Below, one piece after another: positions 29,154 through 40,804 of a stretch of DNA of 64,000 nucleotides; the stretch's first letter is position 1, and every line of letters starts with the position of its first letter. The stretch is from Cladocopium goreaui. Taxonomy: Eukaryota > Sar > Dinophyceae > Suessiales > Symbiodiniaceae. The position numbers and the translations under genes were made by a program. The notes beneath the pieces are model-generated. The model ran no database searches. It was given only the letters and a program-made list of their open reading frames with translations, and was not told the origin of the DNA. The DNA lies in assembly GCA_947184155.2 (NCBI GenBank), contig CAMXCT020000451.1, forward strand, positions 1-64,000. Reading direction: 5' to 3'.

Positions 29154-29719
29154 GTAAAACCAAGACATTGTTGTAATGGACCCCCCTGTTAAAGGGGTTC
29201 GGCAGCGGGTTTCTTGCGCTCTTCAGAATGTCTCTTTGATACGATCAAGCTAGATTTCAGTCTGGTCCAACCTGCGTTTCTTGTTTCCGTTGCGCAATCA
29301 CATCAAGGCAACATGGAGGTTCAACAACCAGTCAAGACTCAGCATGGACAAGTTTTCACGGACAATGAACCCAGATATGTATGCAGATGTTCTTGATGTA
29401 GCCGTAGAAGTAGAGTTGGAGGTCTAGGCCAAGGAACCCTTTGGTGGTTTTGCCAAATATCCATTGTCGGGTCAATGGGATTCTTTTCTTGGTGACCCAT
29501 GTGAATGTGGACCCCATCAATTCAGCTACAAATCACGTGGCTGGTCATGAACCCTCCACCAAGGCATCAGGGTTTTTTGATCCCTTCCAAAGTGTATGAT
29601 TACATTTAATAACATACCTACATAATATGTATATGTATACGTATATATAATAATTAGATATTTAAAACTATTTTAGACACTATATTGAATTATGTTCTAT
29701 TTTTTGATTATATTATATG

Positions 29720-29812
29720 TTTTTTTTTGCTTTATTTTATCATATTATTGTTATTATTCTTATTATTGTTATTGTTATTGTTATTATTGTTGTTATTATT
29801 ATTATTAATATA

Positions 29813-29859
<47 letters not shown>

Positions 29860-29880
29860 TGTATGTATGTATGTACAAAT
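29720..29880. repeat. TTATTG/TA/TATG microsatellites
   Basis: (ttattg)n-like DNA at 29740-29810, a TA run at 29812-29832 and about 11 copies of TATG at 29832-29876. Confidence 0.9.
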
Positions 29881-30030
29881 TTATTTTTATTTCCCCACCT
29901 GCCAGGTGAGGGTTGTTAGATTTTATCAGAGCTGTTCTCCTCATCCTCCCCCTCCTCCTTCTCCCCCCCCTCCTCCCCCTCTTCCTCCTCCGCCTCCTCC
30001 TCTTCCTCCTCCTCCAGTTTCTCCTCGACC

Positions 30031-30585
30031 ATGTCTGCATCCAATTCCACGTCCACTTCCGCCACTTCCATGTCCACTTCCGCCTTGCCAACTCTTCGCC
30101 AATCTCTTAGCCAACTTCTGTGCGCAGTGGGCACTGCTGGACCTCAACTGCCGGCTTCCGATCTGAGTGGGCACGGCTGGACCTCAACCGCCAGGTTCCG
30201 AGCGCAGTGGGCACCGCTGGACCTCAACCAGGGACCTTCAGAGCTCAATAAGCACCGCTGGACCCCAACCTGGGACCTTCCGAGCTCAGTGGGCACTGCT
30301 GGACCTCAACCTCGGACCTTCCGAGCTCAGTGGGCACCGCTGGACCTCAACGGGCAGATAGAATGCCAGAAGATATGCCAGATAGAATGCCAGAAGATAT
30401 GCCAGATAAAATGCCAGAAGATATGCCAGATAGAATGCCAGAAGATATGCCAGATAGAATGCCAGAATTGTGAGGCCGGACCGGATGATGTTCCTGATTG
30501 GAAGCTTCGGAACGCGAGAGTCGCGAAGGAGCGGTGCGAAAAACTCAAGGAGAAGCATCCTGAGGCCGGAACTGGCCGGAGCTGA
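30031..30585 (+). other. Repeat-rich open frame with Cys-rich octapeptide
   Basis: A frame of about 184 codons crosses two tandem arrays: imperfect 40-45 bp units (gctggacctcaac, gtgggcaccgctgg) at 30125-30350 and five 24-bp units at 30353-30467 reading CQKICQIE, each with two cysteines. It then has 38 non-repetitive codons with a charged helix (KLRNARVAKERCEKLKEKHPE) before TGA. The unit length is a multiple of three and no stop interrupts it, which could mean coding, but it lies inside the symporter intron without a clear splice site or start. Treated as an open question. Confidence 0.3.
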
Positions 30586-31012
30586 TTTTTCATGTTGTGA
30601 GTAGCATTGTCGGCGAATTTTCTTTTGAGTAAGATTATCGGTGAATTTTGCTTTGCACGTGGTCAGGATTCAAGGTGGCTGGAGATGGTGAAGCAAATGG
30701 ATGATGAGACCCTGAGCGACCACATCACTTTCACCATCTTTCATCCACCGTGTGCGTGCCTCAAATTGAGCACTGTCTTTTTTAATTTGGTTGTTGCCAT
30801 TCCATGAAGTGACGCTTGTTTTTGATCAACATGGATTGTGTCCATGATTTGCATGAGGTCCTTGAAAGCGGCAGCATGAAGCGCATCCTCGGCATCTCTA
30901 AGGCCATGGAACTTGGCGATGGCAACGTGACCCGAGAGTGGTCCTGATCTGATTGCTTGCTTGAACGTCATCCAATCATCCAATCATCCTCATCCTCATC
31001 CTCACCCTCATC

Positions 31013-31044
<32 letters not shown>

Positions 31045-32662
31045 CAGCACATGATTGCATCACTCTGGGCCAGGAACATCGATGTGGCGGCTCACAACGA
31101 AGGCCAGGAGTTATGAGGTTTGGAACTCAGATTGGAACTCTGGTTTGAATGTTTTGCTTGATACTTTGATTGGTGGATCCGTTTTTCATTTTTGGATGTT
31201 CTGCTTAGGCCCCCCAGCTGCTGACTTCCAGCTGCCGACCATCAACAGAGTGGAAAATGTGAGTTCAGCGGATGCAGCCTCGCTTGATTGCTTTTTGATC
31301 TCAGAGAGTCTGCGGACCTTGTTTCTGAAGACCGGATTGCTGTTTGCAAAGTGCGAGTCCTTGAGCCTGGGTCATCGTCATCATCTTCCAAGCTGCCTAC
31401 TCCCACAGAAGGCAAGGATTTGTTGAATTTCAACGTCATTTCGTGACACATCAATCATGACCTTGCTTGGCTTTGATTTGATCCTGCTGCATCAAATTTG
31501 ATGGCCTGTTTCCTGGCAGTTTGGCTTCAAACCCAAGCATTGCAATCAACCAAGTTTTGGAAGTTGACAAATCCCTGCCCCAGGTTGACACAATCCAGAT
31601 ATTGAACCCAATTTTCCTAGTTTACTATCTGTGTTCGAACATTGAAATTCAAGAGCTGTTATGAATCTAGTTCAAATATGTTCAAATAATTTCCCACGCA
31701 AGGCGGTGTCCAAACACTGAAGAAGGCGGTGTCCAAACACTGAAATGCAAGAACTGTAATGAATCTAATTCCAACATATTTCCCAAAAAAAGCGGTCAAG
31801 CATACTACTATTGTTTCAACCACCTTCTTTTGAACACTACCCAAAAATAGCCAATCGAAAGCCATGCCTCCGATTCCAGTGCTGAAAAAGCCGAAGACTC
31901 GCTCCACGAGGAACAGAGAATTTTGTCCGCAAGTTGTGTATTTTGAATCCAGTGGGGACCTCCTGACTCGGATTCACCCAGTCTTTTTTGTTTGCCTTTA
32001 TTGACTTTGGACCCACCAAGGACAAACGAAGGGCCGAGAATAAGAAAAGGACTGGGAACTACGCTTCTTGGATTGCATTTAATTGTTGCTCATGCAAATT
32101 TGCTGGTGGGCCATTATTGTTTTTCCTGCTTTTGGAGACCAAACTACCTCTTGATTTGAGTTGATAATCTTTCGCTTTCACGTCCACACTCAGGAAGGAT
32201 TTGAAAATCCAGACCATCATGAATTCCTTCTCTCGGCGCCGCTGCCTGTGGGGCGCGTGGGTGGCCCATCGGGCCACGTGACTGTGGAGGTGGAAGCGTT
32301 GGCTCCACCATCTCCACCTCTTCCACCGCCGGCGGCTCCACCATCTCCACCTCTTCCACCGCCGGCTGCTCCGCCGCCAGTGTCTTGAACAAGATTATAA
32401 GTTTCAAGATTGTCTTCATCCATTCTAGCATTGTATTGACAATTTGCACATTCATGCAGATGGGGAATTTGCACAAATCCTGTTGCAAATCTTGCCTCAG
32501 GGACTTTCTGCTGATGAGATTGCGGCATTCGAGGCATGCGGGATGAACCTTGGTCTTCAATTACTTGTCCCGCCACTTAGCCCCCTTCAAGTTTAAGTTC
32601 CAAGTCAATGTTTGAATTGGACACCACCAACTCAATAATTGCAGGACTTGAAATCTTGTACA

Positions 32663-32871
32663 GATAAGATCGACTTGGAACCCACCAAGTCTATATATAT
32701 TATGATCGTTGGAACCCACCAAGTTATATTAAGATAAGATCAGCTTGGACCCCACCAAGTCATATTAAGATAAGATCCACTTGGACCCCACCAAGTCATA
32801 TTAATATAAGATCCACTTGGACCCCACCAAGTCATATTAAGATAAGATCCACTTGGACCCCACCAAGTCTC
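32663..32871. repeat. 37-bp tandem repeat with hairpin core
   Basis: Six imperfect copies of a unit of about 37 bp (tattaagataagatcc plus ACTTGGACCCCACCAAGT). Each carries the inverted repeat ACTTGG/CCAAGT around a 6-nt loop. Confidence 0.9.
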
Positions 32872-33627
32872 TCAGGACTCACATCACTGGATCGTGCTTC
32901 GTGGGCCATCAGCTGCCGTATCCCCGGTTGCCTTGGTACAGGCGCTTGCGGATCTTGGTGATCAACTGCCAAGCAGTTGAGTTTCTTTGGCTTGGCTTTG
33001 GAAGTTGTTTGATGTCTTATGCTTTTATTTGGTTGTCCTTGTTGGGTTGAACCTGGAGGGACATTAGCAGTGAGCAAGCAAAAATCAAGACTCTGAGGCA
33101 TCACCAGAACGCTCGAGAAGCAGTTTCCTCTAGGAATGACATCGAGCTGGTTCTGTGCAATCCGAATCACTGCCTGAGGCATCGGGATTCGTGCCTTGTC
33201 CATTTGGGTATGATGTATGGATGTGATCTAAAAAAATGGTTGAAGAGAACCCCAGGTATTAACACTTTTGGCGGAGATCTGCAATGAGCTCTTGTCAAAA
33301 TCCTTTTACATCTATTGTTATTTTCCCCAAAGTGTCTAGTTACCTGTATATCAGGAACTGGCCTAGTTACCAGCCTCACAGGTAACCAGACTTTGGAACC
33401 GGAACCAGGCACCACGGATCAAGATAGATCTGAATGTAGTTTGCAAGTGCTTGATAATGCAGGCCCTGAGAGTTTTGAGACCAATCTTTCCACAAAAAGT
33501 CATGATACGGAACCGTTAGGAAACCGTGAGAACAGCTCTACACGTTTATCAGCTGCATTATTTTTGTTTGCCTCACGGTTTAAATTTTAAGCCATCGAGC
33601 AAAATCCAAGAAACCTACTGTGCTCAG

Positions 33628-33823
33628 GCTGTTGGAAGCGCTGGCCAGAGCCAAAGAGTACGACAAGGCCAACTTCCCAATTTTCTTCCACTGCAACAGT
33701 GGAATGCACCGGGCGCCAACTTTGGCCTTGGCATTCCTGGCGAGGGTCAAAGGCATGCGCGAAGCGGAAGCTGACCCTTGGTTGATCTTTTGCAAGCTGT
33801 TGTTTGCGAACTTTTTTGTATGA
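33628..33823 (+). CDS. Dual-specificity phosphatase-like exon
   Basis: After acceptor GCTCAG|G the frame reads LLEALARAKEYDKANFPIFF, then HCNSGMHRAPTLALAFL and ARVKGMREAEA. This is the HC-x5-R active-site loop (catalytic Cys, Arg) and following helix of dual-specificity phosphatases, which remove phosphate from Tyr/Ser/Thr through a cysteine intermediate. The frame runs to TGA 33821-33823; a GC donor (GAA|GCTGAC, about 33763) is a possible earlier end. It lies on the same strand inside the large symporter intron. It may be a nested gene, an exon of a differently structured gene, or a relic. No other exon of it was found. Confidence 0.55.
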
Positions 33824-34195
33824 GTATTTTGGGGGTTCGTGTGCCTGATGTCGGTTGTTTTCCTCTTTGCTTTCTTTGCCCATGTCTGAGGCCGAATTGA
33901 TCAAGTCGCGCAGGTCGATGGTGCAGTTCATGGCACAGCCCGGGAAAGCAAGGTTTCTTGTTTGCAGGACATTGTAGACCTCATGACACCAAGTGTTGCT
34001 TGCCAAGCCTACTTGGTGTTCTTTTTGGTTCCACTTTGCTCCAAAGCTCGGTTCAAGATCATGAATTGAATTGAGAGGTGAAAAAAGGAAGCTGCGCCTT
34101 CTTGCTGGTTGCAATTTCTTTGTGGAGAATTTCTGCTGTGCGACTTGTTGTTCCTGTTTCCTTTGAAGAGGATTAAACTACTTTGGATTGTTCTG

Positions 34196-34390
34196 TGTCT
34201 GACAGGCGTCCCTTGAAGGATTCGTCGGAGGCTGAATGACTTTTTGAATTTTCATTGCAAATTATTTCTTCTGTGTGGCTGTTGTTTCCTTTGCATTGCA
34301 GTGCATTAAACTTCACTTTAGTTTGGATTGTTCTGTGTCTTACAGGCGTCCCTTGAAGGATTCGTCAGAGGCTCAATGTCTTTTGGAATG
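34196..34390. repeat. Direct duplication of about 140 bp
   Basis: Blocks gattgttctgtgtct, acaggcgtcccttgaagg and ttcattgcaaatt occur at about 34190-34265 and again at about 34327-34405. A third, weaker echo lies at about 34455-34485. Confidence 0.7.
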
Positions 34391-34589
34391 TTCATTGCAA
34401 ATTCCTTGTGTGCAATTGCTATCAAGTTCTCTATGTTGTCAACCTTTGTAGGACCTTTTGGATTGCTCTGTCACTGACAGGTACACATTGTCCTTAATTT
34501 TGAAGAGCCCTGCCCTCATTGTCATGGTTCGACCCTAGGACTTTCAACAAATCATGGCTCGGATTTGGACTCCGGTCCCATCAAGTCAT

Positions 34590-34738
34590 AGAAGAACCAA
34601 ATCCCACTTGACACCACCAAGTAGTCATCAACTAAGTTTAAGATGTCCTGTGTTGGACTTGGAACCACCAAGTCATAGAATGTTGGACTTGGAACCGCCA
34701 AGTCATAGAATGTTGGACTTGGAACCACCAAGTCATGG
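34590..34738. repeat. 31-bp tandem repeat sharing the hairpin core
   Basis: About four copies of a unit with GACTTGGAACCACCAAGTC (atagaatgttg linker). The arms ACTTGG/CCAAGT are the same as in the array at 32663-32871, about 1.7 kb upstream. Confidence 0.85.
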
Positions 34739-35199
34739 AGGTGGACTCGGTCATTTTGCTTCCTTTTTTGCAAAATGTTTGCAACGCATCATGCCTTTGA
34801 TTTTCCTGACCATCATTTTCGCTCACAGATTGATGCTCAAGTCATTGGTGCAGCATTCCCTCGGCGTGCCAATGCCCCAGCAATGCCCGGAGAGACCAGA
34901 GCCGGTTGGACCGCAGCCGGTGTCTGGTGACCGGGTCCTTCTGTTCCGGCAGAAGTGGGCGAGCCTGGTGTTGGAAGGCCACTGGCCAAACATGATTGTT
35001 ACTTAAGGGATTTTTGACTTTCAGTTTTGACTTGTGAAGAAACCATGCCCTCAAGTGAACCATGAACGAAGAGCAATTTCAGCAAAACATCACCTGTGGG
35101 AAGTATTGTGCGGCTCAATATTTGTTCCATGTGATTAGGCAACGGTATTTGAAGAAAGGTTGAGCTCTTGCAACAAACAAAACAATAGCGTGATTTTAA

Positions 35200-35735
35200 T
35201 CATGGATAATGATAGTATATATTGTTTTTGAAAAATATCCGGGGCCCGAAATTTATAGAAAACCTTTTGATTTTTTAACTATCTCAACAGCAACCCAGAT
35301 TATATGATATGATATATTATATTATATTAAATTATATGATATATATGTTTTTATTATATGATATGCTATGATTGTATTATATTATTATATAACTTATTTG
35401 TTTTACATATATTTGCATTATCTTTCTTTTTTATTGTATTTTATTGTAATCCATTTTATCAGATTATATTTTAATTGTTTTTTTTTTTAATATGTTGTGA
35501 TATATGTTTTATTTTTATTGTATTTTCAGGATATATTTATTATTTCAAAATGTTATTATATTAATATATTATTAATTATTAATATTATATATTTTCAATA
35601 CTATATATTGATATATTTTTTGATATTATACTTTAATATATTTTTTACGTTATACGATATTATATTTTATTATTCTTATTTTTTAAAATAGTATATTATA
35701 TTATTTCATGTTGCATTATATTATACTTGATTATC
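35200..35735. repeat. AT-rich tract
   Basis: Long irregular TATATA/ATTATA and TTTTATTG DNA with almost no G or C; no gene. Confidence 0.85.
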
Positions 35736-35787
35736 AAAGGAAGTTTAGTGGGAGAAACTTCCGTGTTACGGACTTTTAGAATGTCAG

Positions 35788-36690
35788 GGAAAGAGTTAGT
35801 CAAAGAAACAGTTAGTCAAAGAAAGAGTTAGTCAAAGAAACAGTTAGTCAAAGAAACAGTTAGTCAAAGAAAGAGTTAGTCAAAGAAAGAGTTAGTCAAA
35901 GAAACAGTAAGTCAAAGAAAGAGTTAGTCAAAGAAAGAGTTAGTGAGGGAAAGAGTTAGTGAAAGAAAGAGTTAGTGAGGGAAAGAGTTAGTCAAAGAAA
36001 GAGTTAGTCAGGGAAAGAGTTAGTCAAAGAAAAGAGTTAGTGAGGGAAAGAGTTAGCAAAGTTAGTCAAAGAAAGAGTTAGTCAAAGAAACAGTTAGTCA
36101 AAGAAAGAGTTAGTCAAAGAAAGAGTTAGTCAAAGAAAGAGTTAGTCAGGGAAAGAGTTAGTCAAAGAAAGAGTTAGTGAGTCAAAGAAACAGTTAGTCA
36201 AAGAAAGAGTTGTCAAAGAAACAGTTAGTCAAAGAAAGAGTTAGTCAAAGAAAGAGTTAGTCAAAGAAAGAGTTAGTCAAAGAAACAGTTAGTCAAAGAA
36301 AGAGTTAGTCAAAGAAACAGTTAGTCAAAGAAAGAGTTCGTCAAAGTTAGTCAAAGAAAGAGTTAGTCAAAGAAAGAGTTAGTCAAAGAAAGAGTTCGTC
36401 AAAGAAACAGTTAGTCAAAGAAAGAGTTAGTCAAAGAAAGAGTTAGTCAAAGAAACAAAGAAAGAGTTAGTCAAAAAGAGTTAGTCAAAGAAACAGTTAG
36501 TCAAAGAAAGAGTTAGTCAAAGAAAGAGTTAGTCAAAGAAAGAAAGAGTTCGTCGAAGAAAGAGTTCGTCGAAGAAACAGGTAGTCAAAGAAACAGTTAG
36601 TCAAAGAAACAGTTAGTCAAAGAAAGAGTTCGTCGAAGAAAGAGTTCGTCGAAGGTTCGTCAGGGAAAGGGTTAGTTAAAGCAAGAGTTA
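35788..36690. repeat. 16-bp satellite GTTAGTCAAAGAAAGA
   Basis: Roughly 55 head-to-tail copies. Two common variants (gaaag and gaaac) alternate irregularly; rarer variants gagggaaag, gtcaggg and gttcgtc form local clusters, the last at the right end. Only purine-rich on this strand. Confidence 0.95.
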
Positions 36691-36699
36691 GTTAGGGCA

Positions 36700-38935
36700 T
36701 TGATTGTTCCCGCAATGCAAATGGGATTGCAAGTGGTGCTGCCGGATGAGTTGCCGATGGAGTTTTGAAGGAAGTCTCGCACGAAATGCGTTTTTGAGAG
36801 ATAGCAGAGGCAGGAAACCCTATGTTTTTCCATACAAAGTCTGTCCCCGAACCTCGATGATCTACCTCTGCGGTGCGACGGGTGCGAGACGGTCTCGTGT
36901 GTGGTCGGATCATCCTCGGATCATCCTCGGATTGGTCTCGGATCGGTCTCGGATCGGTTCCGCATTGTAAATGGGGTTTCAACTGTGTTTCGTCTATGTG
37001 CGGTCGACAGAATTCCATTGTGAATTGCAACTGTAGGATCGTTCCCGCAATGCAAATGGGATTGCAAGTGGTGCTGCCGGATGAGTTGCCAATGGAGTTT
37101 TGGAGGAAGTCTCGCACGAAATGCGTTTTTGAGAGATAGCAGATGCACGAAACCCTATGTTTTTCCATACAAAGTCTGTCCCCGAACCTCGATGATCTAC
37201 CTCTGCGGTGCGACGGGTGCGAGACGGTCTCGTGTGTGGTCGGATCATCCTCGGATCATCCTCGGATCATGGTCGGATCATGGTCGGATCGGTCTCGGAT
37301 CGGTTCCGCATTGTAAATGGGGTTTCAATTGTGTTTCGTCTATGTGCGGTCGACAGAATTCCATTGTGAATTGCAACTGTAGGATCGTTCCCGCAATGTA
37401 AATGGGATTGCAAGTGGCGCTGGTGGATGAGTTGCCAATGGAATTCCATTGTGATTTGCAACTGTAGTATCCTTCCCGCAATGTAAATGGGATTGCAAGG
37501 TTGCTTCCTGCTTTGGCTGCATACGTAATACTATTGTCTTTTGCAGCTGGACTTCGTAAATCGTATTGGAGTGGCTGCATGAAGGCTGCGACAGTGATTT
37601 GTCAGCAGATTTTCTTCATTTAGGCGCTAGTGATTTTCCTTCTAAAAATCTTTTTAAAAAGTGCTTCAAAATCGTTTTTTTTTTCGCTCTGGCATCGAGA
37701 TCCGGTTTTGGAGCTACAATTTCCGCACTCCAATGCGCGTAGTTCTATTGTCTTTTGCAACTCAGTCTCTGCAGATTGCATTGTAATGGCTGCGTCAAGG
37801 TTGCTTCGTGCTGTGGTTGCATTCGTAGTCTCGCACGAAATGCGTTTTTGAGAGATAGCAGATGCACGAAACCCTATGTTTTTCCATACAAAGTCTGTCC
37901 CCGAACCTCGATGATCTACCTCTGCGGTGCGACGGGTGCGAGACGGTCTCGTGTGTGGTCGGATCATCCTCGGATCATGGTCGGATCGGTCTCGGATCGG
38001 TTCCGCATTGTAAATGGGGTTTCAACTGTGTTTCGTCTATGTGCGGTCGACAGAATTCCATTGTGAATTGCAACTGTAGGATCGTTCCCGCATTGTAAAT
38101 GGGATTGCAAGTGGCGCTGGTGGATGAGTTGCCAATGGAATTCCATTGTGATTTGCAACTGTAGTATCCTTCCCGCAATGTAAATGGGATTGCAAGGTTG
38201 CTTCCTGCTTTGGCTGCATACTAATACTATTGTCTTTTGCAGCTGGACTTCGTAAATCGTATTGGAGTGGCTGCATGAAGGCTGCGACAGTGATTTGTCA
38301 GCAGATTTTCTTCATTTAGGCGCTAGTGATTTTCCTTCTAAAAATCCTTTTAAAAAGTGCTTCAAAATCGTTTTTTTTTCGCTCTGGCGTCGAGATCCGG
38401 TTTTGGAGCTACAATTTCCGACGCCGTTGCGCGTAGTTCTATTGTGTTTTGCAACTCAGTCTCCGCAGATCGCATTGTAATGGCTGTGTCAAGGTTGCTT
38501 CATGCTGTGGCTGCATGCGTAATAGTATTGTCTTTTGCAGCTGGACTTCGTAAATCGTATTGGAGTGGCTGCATGAAGGCTGCGACAGTGATTTGTCAGC
38601 AGATTTTCTCCATTTTGGCGCTAGTGATTTTCCTTCTAAAATCCTTTTAAAAAGTGCTTCAAAATCGTCTTTTTTTCGCTCTGGCGTCGAGATCCGGTTT
38701 TGGAGCTACAATTTCCGATGCCATTGCGCGTAGTTCTCTTGTGTTTTGCAACTCAGTCTCCGCAGATCGCATTGGAATGGCTGCGTCAAGGTTGCTTCTT
38801 GCTTTGGCTGCATGCGTAATGTCTTTTGCAGCTGGATTTCGTACATCGTCTTGGACTGGCTGCATGAAGGCTGCGAAATGGATTTGTTTGCAGATTTTCT
38901 CCATTTTGGAGCTAGTGTTTTTTTGTTGCACGTAG
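36700..38935. repeat. Complex tandem array of two interleaved block types
   Basis: Block P (about 330 bp: ttcccgcaatg ... gtctcgcacgaaatgcg ... ggtctcggatcggt ... gcaactgtagg) occurs at about 36707-37038 and 37040-37384, and partly at 37829-38083. Block Q (about 300 bp: ggttgcttc ... tttggctgcat ... gatccggttttggagctac ... gattgcattgtaatggctg) occurs at about 37497-37800, 38195-38487, 38495-38780 and partly 38790-38930. Boundaries are approximate. Confidence 0.85.
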
Positions 38936-38940
38936 GTTTA

Positions 38941-39740
38941 GAGCAGTGTGAAGTGTGGGGCGTGAAGAGTGCAGTGTGAAGTGTGCAGTGTGAAGGAAGC
39001 AGTGAGAAGTGTGAAGTGTGGAGTGTGAAGTTTAAGTTTGGAGTGCGAAGAGCGCAGTGTGACGTGTGAAGTGTGAGGTTTGGAGTGTGAAGGAAGCAGT
39101 GAGAAGTGTGAAGTCTGAAGTGTGAAGTGTGGAGTGTGAAGTGTGGAGTGTGAAGTTTCAGTTTGGAGTGCGAAGAGCGCAGTGTGAAGTGTGAAGTGTG
39201 AAGTGTGAAGTGTGAGGTTTGGAGTGTGAAGGAAGCAGTGAGAAGTGAGAAGTGTGAAGTGAGAAGTGTGAAGTGTGGACTGTGAAGTGTGGAGTGTGAA
39301 GTGTGAAGTGTGGACTGCGAAGTGTGAAGTGTGGACTGTGAAGTGTGTGGCGTGCAGTGTGTTAAGTGTGAAGTTGAGTTTGGTTTTTCAGTGAAGGCAG
39401 TGAGAAGTGAGAAGTGAAATTTGGAGTGTGAAGTGTGAAATGCGAAGTGAGAAGTGTGGACTGTGAAGTGTGAAGTGTGGACTGTGAAGTACGAAGTGTG
39501 AAGTGTGGACTGTGAAGTGTGAAGTGTGAAGTGTGGACTGTGAAGTGTGAAGTGTGAAGTGTGGACTGTGAAGTGTGAAGTGTGCAGTGTGAAGTGTGAA
39601 GTGTGAAGTGTGAGGTTTGGAGTGTGGAGGAAGCAGTGAGAAGTGAGAAGTGTGGAGTGTGAAGTGTGGAGTGTGAAGTTTGAAGTTTGGAGTGCGAAGA
39701 GTGCAGTGTGCAGTGTGAGGTGTGGAGTGTCGAGGGAAGG
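38941..39740. repeat. 10-bp satellite GTGTGAAGTG
   Basis: About 800 bp of tandem (gtgtgaagtg), (gtgtggagtg) and (gagaagtgag) decamers with larger periods marked by gaaggaagcagtgag. Translation gives repetitive His/Thr/Ser or Val/Glu/Lys peptides only. Confidence 0.95.
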
Positions 39741-39968
39741 ACACGGTCGGGACAGGGTGTCTTTGAACTATAGGTCATTTATGTTTGGGAAACTTCCGCC
39801 GCCGGCTTGCCCGGGTCTATGTTATAATACTACATTATATTATACTACACTATATTATATTACATTATTACATTATTACATTAATTGTCTATATGATATA
39901 TCATATAGTACCAATACATCTTACATATGCAGCTTCCATACGACATACATGTTCCAGAAAACCGCCAG

Positions 39969-40093
39969 GACGCCTCTGACAAGCGAATTGTGAATGTGTC
40001 CACCATCTTTGGCGCAGCCATGACTTTGGGCTCCTTTGTAGTGGCACCGCTCTTACAGCACATCGATGGGATTTTCAGTTTCCAGCAACATGT
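39969..40093 (+). CDS. Sodium/solute symporter (SLC5 family), exon c
   Basis: 125 nt after acceptor CGCCAG|G. It encodes DASDKRIVNVSTIFGAAMTL then GSFVVAPLLQHIDGIFSFQQ. In SLC5 proteins the loop after helix 8 is followed by AS+K...+..R and helix 9 ending in (A)P++Q...; this matches. Phase continuity with the next exon requires the donor at GT|GATGCT, a GA donor, a class known in dinoflagellates. The alternative GT donor two bases earlier would break the phase. Confidence 0.7.
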
Positions 40094-40669
40094 GATGCTT
40101 GGCAAAAGAAAGATCAATATGCCATTTGGTACCATGGCAATGGCATGGCTTTGGCATGGCAATGACATGGCAATGACAAGGCAATGAATGCAGTGACATG
40201 GCTTTGGCATGGCAATGATATGGCCATGACAAGGCGATGACAAGGCAATCACATTGCAATAAAATGGTCATTTGCGTGCCATTTTCATTTTTTTTTTGAA
40301 GGTCTGATGACCAGAGGAGTAGCAACAAGTATGGGAATACCATTGGTAAGTTCGGATGGCATGGAAACAGCAGCACGAGAAAAATCACCAAAAATTGAGT
40401 GGCAAACAAGACTGGGTGGACATATAATTGACGAATGCATAGGATAAAACACAATGGGCGCACAACCAATACAGCACGCCCCTTAAAACATGGCAAACGT
40501 TTAGAGGTTGGTGAACAGTGAAAAACATTGAAATTCATTGAAACCCTAGAGATTTCCTAGAGTAGAAATTTTACCAGGGGTGTTTTGTCTCCTTGGGGGT
40601 TTTCACCCCTTCAAAAACATGCCATATCACAGAAACGGTTTCTGCTGTTTCCCCGGGGTGACACCTGAG
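40094..40669 (+). other. Symporter intron with ATGGCA repeats
   Basis: 40127-40262 is an imperfect tandem array of atggcaatgac/atggctttggc units. Nothing else recognised up to the acceptor at 40668-40669. Confidence 0.6.
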
Positions 40670-40804
40670 GAATACCATTGTGTCGCTGCCTTTAGTGGTG
40701 GTGTTTTTGGTGGGTGTTTGCAGTTCGATCCCGGATGCCTTTGCGGCAAAGTTCGGCTTTGCTGTGGGCGTCGTGGCCATCATTGGCGGATTGTTTCTCC
40801 ATTT
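40670..40804 (+). CDS. Sodium/solute symporter (SLC5 family), exon d
   Basis: 135 nt after acceptor CCTGAG|G. It encodes NTIVSLPLVVVFLVGVCSSI, then PDAFAAKFGFAVGVVAIIGG and LFLH. It corresponds to helix 10 (P..+.VFL+G+) and the gA..G...G helix that follows in SLC5 symporters; the usual FW after the glycine is CS here. Upstream in this frame a TGA at about 40659 confirms an exon start. The donor fitting the phase is TT|GCACTT, a GC donor. Confidence 0.75.

Larger units (their letters stand above)
29154..39968 (+). other. 10.8-kb intron of the symporter gene
   Basis: Between two in-phase exons of the same family signature lies about 10,815 bp, mostly repeats: a microsatellite near 29.8 kb, tandem repeats near 30.2, 32.7, 34.2 and 34.6 kb, an AT-rich tract at 35.2-35.7 kb, a 16-bp satellite, a complex repeat and a 10-bp satellite up to 39.74 kb. 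It also holds a phosphatase-like exon at 33.63 kb. The remaining stretches (for example 29.2-29.7, 30.6-30.95, 31.05-31.65, 31.8-32.65, 32.88-33.6, 33.83-34.19 and 34.75-35.2 kb) show nothing I recognise. Confidence 0.65.

Noticed and set aside
29732..30091. Arg/Lys-rich and polyproline frames over the CCT tract
   Set aside because: Low-complexity pyrimidine DNA read in different frames; no start, splice or domain evidence.
35788..36690. Regular repeats that could suggest a CRISPR array
   Set aside because: The units are contiguous with no unique spacers, and the context is eukaryotic; it is a satellite.
39362..39778. Minus-strand Thr/His/Ser-rich frame over the decamer satellite
   Set aside because: Translation of a simple repeat.
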